Source of the DNA: Bacteroidales bacterium
Lineage (GTDB): Bacteria; Bacteroidota; Bacteroidia; Bacteroidales; ML635J-15
Assembly (NCBI GenBank): GCA_028696755.1
Contig: JAQVGK010000078.1
Span: forward strand, 1 to 10,185
DNA: 10,185 nucleotides
Direction of reading: 5' to 3'
In this document: positions 7,005 to 10,185 of the stretch, piece after piece
How the letters are laid out: each line of letters opens with the position of its first letter
Position numbering within the stretch: the first letter of the stretch is position 1
Notes under the pieces: model-generated
Databases searched by the model: none
Told to the model about the DNA's origin: nothing
What the model saw: only the letters and a program-made list of their open reading frames with translations
Translations under genes and position numbers: made by a program

Positions 7005-7020
7005 ATATTGTGTTTTGATG

Positions 7021-7713
7021 TTATAATTTCATTTCGCATCTCTTGATATACTTTTCAATCTCTCTTTGTTGCGGAGTGTTGTAGTATTCCTTTTCGATTC
7101 TCTTATAAATATCCAGTGCTTGCTTGTAATCATTCTTAAGTTCGCAAGTGCGACCAGCTTTCATAAGAAATACCGGAGACAAGAATTCGTTATTAGCAGC
7201 CTCGGCAGCTTCCAAATAAAATTTTAAAGCTTCATCAATATTGCCAAGTTCCATATTTGCATCACCAATAAGAGCTATTGCCATAGAACCAACCATTGGG
7301 TCTTTTCCAGCATCAAAATCTTCGAGTTCGCTAATTGCAGATTCGAAATCGCCAAGTCTCATGTAACATACACCAGCATAATATCTTGCAGCATTTCCCA
7401 TTGGAGTGCTTCCGTAATCATCAATAATTTCGATAAAACCAGGATAAACACCATCACCGTTTAAAGCAAGATTAAAAGAATCCTTCTCAAAATAATATTC
7501 AGCTTTAAACGACTCCGACCAAGCTTCCTGAATACGAGGCTCGCGAACAAATTTAAAGTAAGCTATAACTCCAAGTACAACAACAAGAATAGCACCCAAA
7601 CCATATAAGAACGCTTTCTGATGTGTTTCGATAAAGTTTTCGGCACGACTTAATGCTGATTCAACCGACTTGAAACCATCGTTTTCCGGAGTATTTTTCT
7701 TATTTTTTGCCAT
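7021..7713 (-). CDS. membrane-anchored tetratricopeptide repeat protein
   Basis: This 230-residue protein has a short basic and charged N-terminus (MAKNKKNTPENDG), no signal peptide, and one membrane helix at about 36-55 (FLYGLGAILVVVLGVIAYF). The rest is helical repeats. TPR-like units are visible around 106-133 (GNAARYYAGVCYMRLGDFESA), 143-173 (GSMAIALIGDANMELGNIDEA) and 180-210 (PVFLMKAGRTCELKNDYKQA). The layout, a cytoplasmic tail, a single helix and periplasmic TPRs, resembles YfgM-like proteins that work with periplasmic chaperones in E. coli. That functional link is inference. As I recall, a TPR gene next to ribH recurs in this phylum. It starts 37 nt from the end of a TAnnTTTG box-bearing region, ends in a strong terminator, and is divergent from mutS. 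Confidence 0.85.
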   Translation of the reverse strand: MAKNKKNTPENDGFKSVESALSRAENFIETHQKAFLYGLGAILVVVLGVIAYFKFVREPRIQEAWSESFKAEYYFEKDSFNLALNGDGVYPGFIEIIDDYGSTPMGNAARYYAGVCYMRLGDFESAISELEDFDAGKDPMVGSMAIALIGDANMELGNIDEALKFYLEAAEAANNEFLSPVFLMKAGRTCELKNDYKQALDIYKRIEKEYYNTPQQREIEKYIKRCEMKL

Positions 7714-7743
7714 AATCCAATTAAAATTTCAAAATTAAGGCTG

Positions 7744-7751
7744 CAAAGTTA
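7744..7751 (-). promoter_or_regulatory. -7 promoter box for the TPR gene
   Basis: On the minus strand this reads TAACTTTG, an exact TAnnTTTG match, 30 nt before the TPR start codon. The implied leader is about 25 nt. The -33 region is AT-rich without a clear TTTG. It is the best minus-strand promoter candidate in the 246-bp divergent gap (7714-7959). The middle of that gap (about 7752-7925) holds only AT-rich DNA with no open frame or strong hairpin that I can see. Confidence 0.45.
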
Positions 7752-7929
7752 ATTTTTTTAATCGAATAATTAATAATATAGAATATTTTTTTTTAGTATC
7801 GCATCCCCACAATCCTAATAATGAGTATTTGCAAGCAATTACACAAATTTTAAGAGAATAAATTAAGTTCAAAATGATGATTTTTTTAACAATCAATGAA
7901 CATTAGAATTAAAAACCATAGTAAAATAA

Positions 7930-7937
7930 TATCTTTA
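7930..7937 (+). promoter_or_regulatory. probable -7 promoter box for mutS
   Basis: TATCTTTA matches TAnnTTTG at all fixed positions but the last. It lies 22 nt before the mutS ATG, giving a leader of about 15-18 nt, a common arrangement in this phylum. No clear -33 TTTG element is seen. Confidence 0.4.
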
Positions 7938-7959
7938 CAAGCTAAAATTTGAGAAAAAT

Positions 7960-10185
7960 ATGAAAGCTGCCGAAACTCCGTTAATGAAACAATATTATAA
8001 CATTAAGGCTAAACACCCTGATGCAATATTGCTTTTTAGAGTTGGTGATTTTTACGAAACTTTTGAAGAAGATGCCGTAAAAACAAGCTCGATTCTTGGA
8101 ATTACTCTTACCAAAAGAGCCAACGGAGCAGCGAGCTATATTGATCTGGCAGGATTTCCTTACCATTCGCTCGACACATATCTTCCAAAACTTGTGCGTG
8201 CTGGTCAACGTGTTGCCATTTGCGAACAACTCGAAGATCCTAAAATGACAAAGACCATCGTAAAGCGTGGTATCACCGAATTGGTAACACCTGGTTTATC
8301 GATGAACGACAATGTACTCGAACAAAAAGAAAATAACTTTCTGGCATCGGTGTATTTTGGCAAACAACTTACCGGAATTGCCTTTGTAGATATTTCTACA
8401 GGCGAATTTTTAGTGTCGGAAGGAAATACAGAGTATGTGCAGAAGCTTATTCAGAGCTTTAAACCAAAGGAAATTATTTTCGAGAAAAATAAGAAGAAAA
8501 TCTATCAGGAAATATTTAGAGACAACTTTATAAGTTTTGGCTTCGACGACTGGGTTTTTACAATTGAAAATGCTACCGAAAAACTCAATAAGCAATTTCG
8601 CACAACTACTTTAAAGGGTTTTGGAATTTCGCACATGGAATCGGCAATAATTGCTGCTGGAGCAATAATTGATTATCTTGATTTTACTCAGCACATTGCA
8701 CGGGAACATATTCGCAATTTATCACGCATCGATGAAAGTCGTTTTGTGTGGCTCGACAGATTTACTATTCGCAATCTTGAAATCTTTGGAACATATAACG
8801 ATGGCGGCAAAAGTCTGGTAAACATCATTGACAATACAATCACACCAATGGGTGGACGTTTAATAAAAAGATGGTTGAGTCTGCCTTTGAAAAAACTTTC
8901 GGATATAAACGAAAGACTTGATATTACCGAATACATTATTGCAAATGAAGAGTTTAGAAATACTATTCACGAACAACTTGTTCAGATTAGCGATATCGAA
9001 AGATTAGCATCGAAAGCCGCCGTAATGAGAATTGGTCCGCGCGAAATGCTTGCTTTACGAAATTCATTAACCGCAATAAAACCACTTGCATTGGCTTGTT
9101 CTAATTCGGAAAATGCAGATGTGAAAATTCTTGGCGAAAAGTTTAATTTTTGCGAAGAACTTGCGGAAAGAATTACCAAAGAAGTTAACCCCGAGTGCCC
9201 TTCATTATTAAATCGAGGCAATGTAATTGCAGCAGGTGTTTCCGAAGAATTAGACGAGCTTAGAGCAATTTCCAACGGAGGAAAAGATTATCTCGAAAAT
9301 CTTGAAAAATCGGAAAGCGAACGTACCGGAATTAGTTCCCTAAAAGTGGGATTTAACAATGTGTTTGGCTATTTTTTCGAGGTTAGAAATACTCACAAAG
9401 ATAAAGTTCCCGAAGAATGGGTAAGAAAGCAGACTCTTGTTTCGGCCGAGAGATATATCAACGAGGAACTAAAACATTACGAAGAAAAAATTCTTGGTGC
9501 CGAAGAAAGAATTCAATCGATCGAAAACCAGTTGTTTAACGATTTAGTCTTATTTACAGGGGAATTTACCGGTGCAATTCAAGAAAATGCAGCTCTTGTT
9601 GCAAAAATAGACTGTTTGCTATCGTACGCCGAAACAGCAAAGAAGAATAGTTATTGCAAGCCCTCTATGAATGATGGAAATGCAATTAATATTAAAGATG
9701 GTCGTCATCCAGTAATTGAAAAACAGCTTGCATTTGGTGATGAATATATTCCGAATGATGTTTATTTGGATGATAAGGAAACACAAATTATGATGATTAC
9801 TGGTCCGAACATGGCTGGTAAATCGGCATTGCTGCGACAAACAGCTTTGATATGTATAATGGCTCAGATTGGATCTTATGTTCCTGCTTCTGCCGCCGAG
9901 CTTGGCATCGTCGATAAAATATTTACCCGCGTCGGAGCTTCCGACAATATTTCGATGGGGGAATCAACTTTTATGGTCGAAATGCTAGAGGCAGCAAGTA
10001 TTATGAACAATCTTTCGCCCAAAAGCTTGATTTTACTCGATGAACTTGGACGTGGAACCTCAACTTATGACGGAATAAGCATTGCTTGGGCGATTGCAGA
10101 ATATATCCACGAACATCCAGCAGCAAAAGCAAAAACACTTTTCGCCACGCATTACAACGAACTAAACGAAATGGAAAAATCCTTT
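7960..10185 (+). CDS. mutS: DNA mismatch repair protein MutS (3' end outside window)
   Basis: Recognises mismatches and small loops in newly made DNA and, as an ATP-driven clamp, recruits MutL. I translated 742 codons with no stop to the right edge; family members have about 860-880 residues, so the last 120-odd are missing. The start [13 protein letters not shown] is the usual beginning of the mismatch-binding domain. [11 protein letters not shown] carries the Phe-x-Glu motif (Phe31, Glu33) that stacks on the mismatch. Connector, lever and clamp regions follow (for example [12 protein letters not shown]). The ATPase domain has the P-loop TGPNMAGKS (614-622, Lys621), the family signature [15 protein letters not shown], Walker [17 protein letters not shown] (690-705, Asp694-Glu695) and the switch ATHYNEL (729-735, His731). 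This is the repair type, MutS1, not MutS2: the mismatch-binding N-terminus is present. It is divergent from the TPR gene and has its own promoter candidate. Confidence 0.97.
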   Translation, partial: MKAAETPLMKQYYNIKAKHPDAILLFRVGDFYETFEEDAVKTSSILGITLTKRANGAASYIDLAGFPYHSLDTYLPKLVRAGQRVAICEQLEDPKMTKTIVKRGITELVTPGLSMNDNVLEQKENNFLASVYFGKQLTGIAFVDISTGEFLVSEGNTEYVQKLIQSFKPKEIIFEKNKKKIYQEIFRDNFISFGFDDWVFTIENATEKLNKQFRTTTLKGFGISHMESAIIAAGAIIDYLDFTQHIAREHIRNLSRIDESRFVWLDRFTIRNLEIFGTYNDGGKSLVNIIDNTITPMGGRLIKRWLSLPLKKLSDINERLDITEYIIANEEFRNTIHEQLVQISDIERLASKAAVMRIGPREMLALRNSLTAIKPLALACSNSENADVKILGEKFNFCEELAERITKEVNPECPSLLNRGNVIAAGVSEELDELRAISNGGKDYLENLEKSESERTGISSLKVGFNNVFGYFFEVRNTHKDKVPEEWVRKQTLVSAERYINEELKHYEEKILGAEERIQSIENQLFNDLVLFTGEFTGAIQENAALVAKIDCLLSYAETAKKNSYCKPSMNDGNAINIKDGRHPVIEKQLAFGDEYIPNDVYLDDKETQIMMITGPNMAGKSALLRQTALICIMAQIGSYVPASAAELGIVDKIFTRVGASDNISMGESTFMVEMLEAASIMNNLSPKSLILLDELGRGTSTYDGISIAWAIAEYIHEHPAAKAKTLFATHYNELNEMEKSF

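Noticed and set aside
6976..7020. FMN riboswitch before ribH
   Set aside because: The gap is 45 nt and holds only a simple terminator hairpin. An FMN aptamer needs well over 100 nt with several conserved helices.
7981..9840. Several open frames antisense to mutS
   Set aside because: They lie entirely within the confidently identified mutS reading frame, encode low-complexity or cysteine- and serine-rich peptides, and show no domain or signal.

Overview
The window looks like an ordinary piece of chromosome from a member of the Bacteroidota. Placement nearer Bacteroidales/Marinilabiliales is inference only. The signs are the families DUF5683 and DUF4294, which as I recall are essentially confined to this phylum, the order parA-parB-DUF5683-lytic transglycosylase, AT-rich leaders with no Shine-Dalgarno sequence, and several matches to the phylum's TAnnTTTG -7 promoter box. 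I see no mobile element, phage gene, CRISPR array, tRNA or rRNA, and no broken gene. Both ends of the window cut through genes.

Left edge (1-979): the N-terminal part of an EamA/DMT-type membrane transporter on the minus strand faces a divergent plus-strand gene for an exported DUF4294 protein. That gene converges on the next operon.

Centre (5750 down to 1003, minus strand): five tightly packed genes with gaps of 1, 4, 3 and 15 nt, almost certainly one operon. The order is parA, parB, a small DUF5683 membrane protein, an MltD-like lytic transglycosylase with two LysM repeats, and D-alanine-D-alanine ligase (ddl). The operon joins chromosome-partition proteins to an enzyme that cuts peptidoglycan and one that makes its precursor. 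A TATTTTTG box lies just upstream of parA.

Right-centre (7713 down to 5892, minus strand): a membrane-anchored TPR protein, then a good intrinsic terminator, then ribH (lumazine synthase, riboflavin pathway). The end of ribH overlaps by 29 nt the start of an unrecognised lipoprotein gene. The terminator hairpin ends only 14 nt before the ribH start codon, so ribH must rely on readthrough or on a signal inside that short stretch.

Right edge (7960 to the end, plus strand): mutS, divergent from the TPR gene. 742 codons are present, including the mismatch-binding Phe-x-Glu motif and both Walker motifs, and the C-terminus is cut off by the window.

I find no clearly new system. The points most worth a second look are the partition/cell-wall operon with its uncharacterised DUF5683 member, the hairpin against the ribH start, and the lipoprotein gene overlapping ribH. 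No intergenic stretch exceeds about 250 bases; the longest is 7714-7959.
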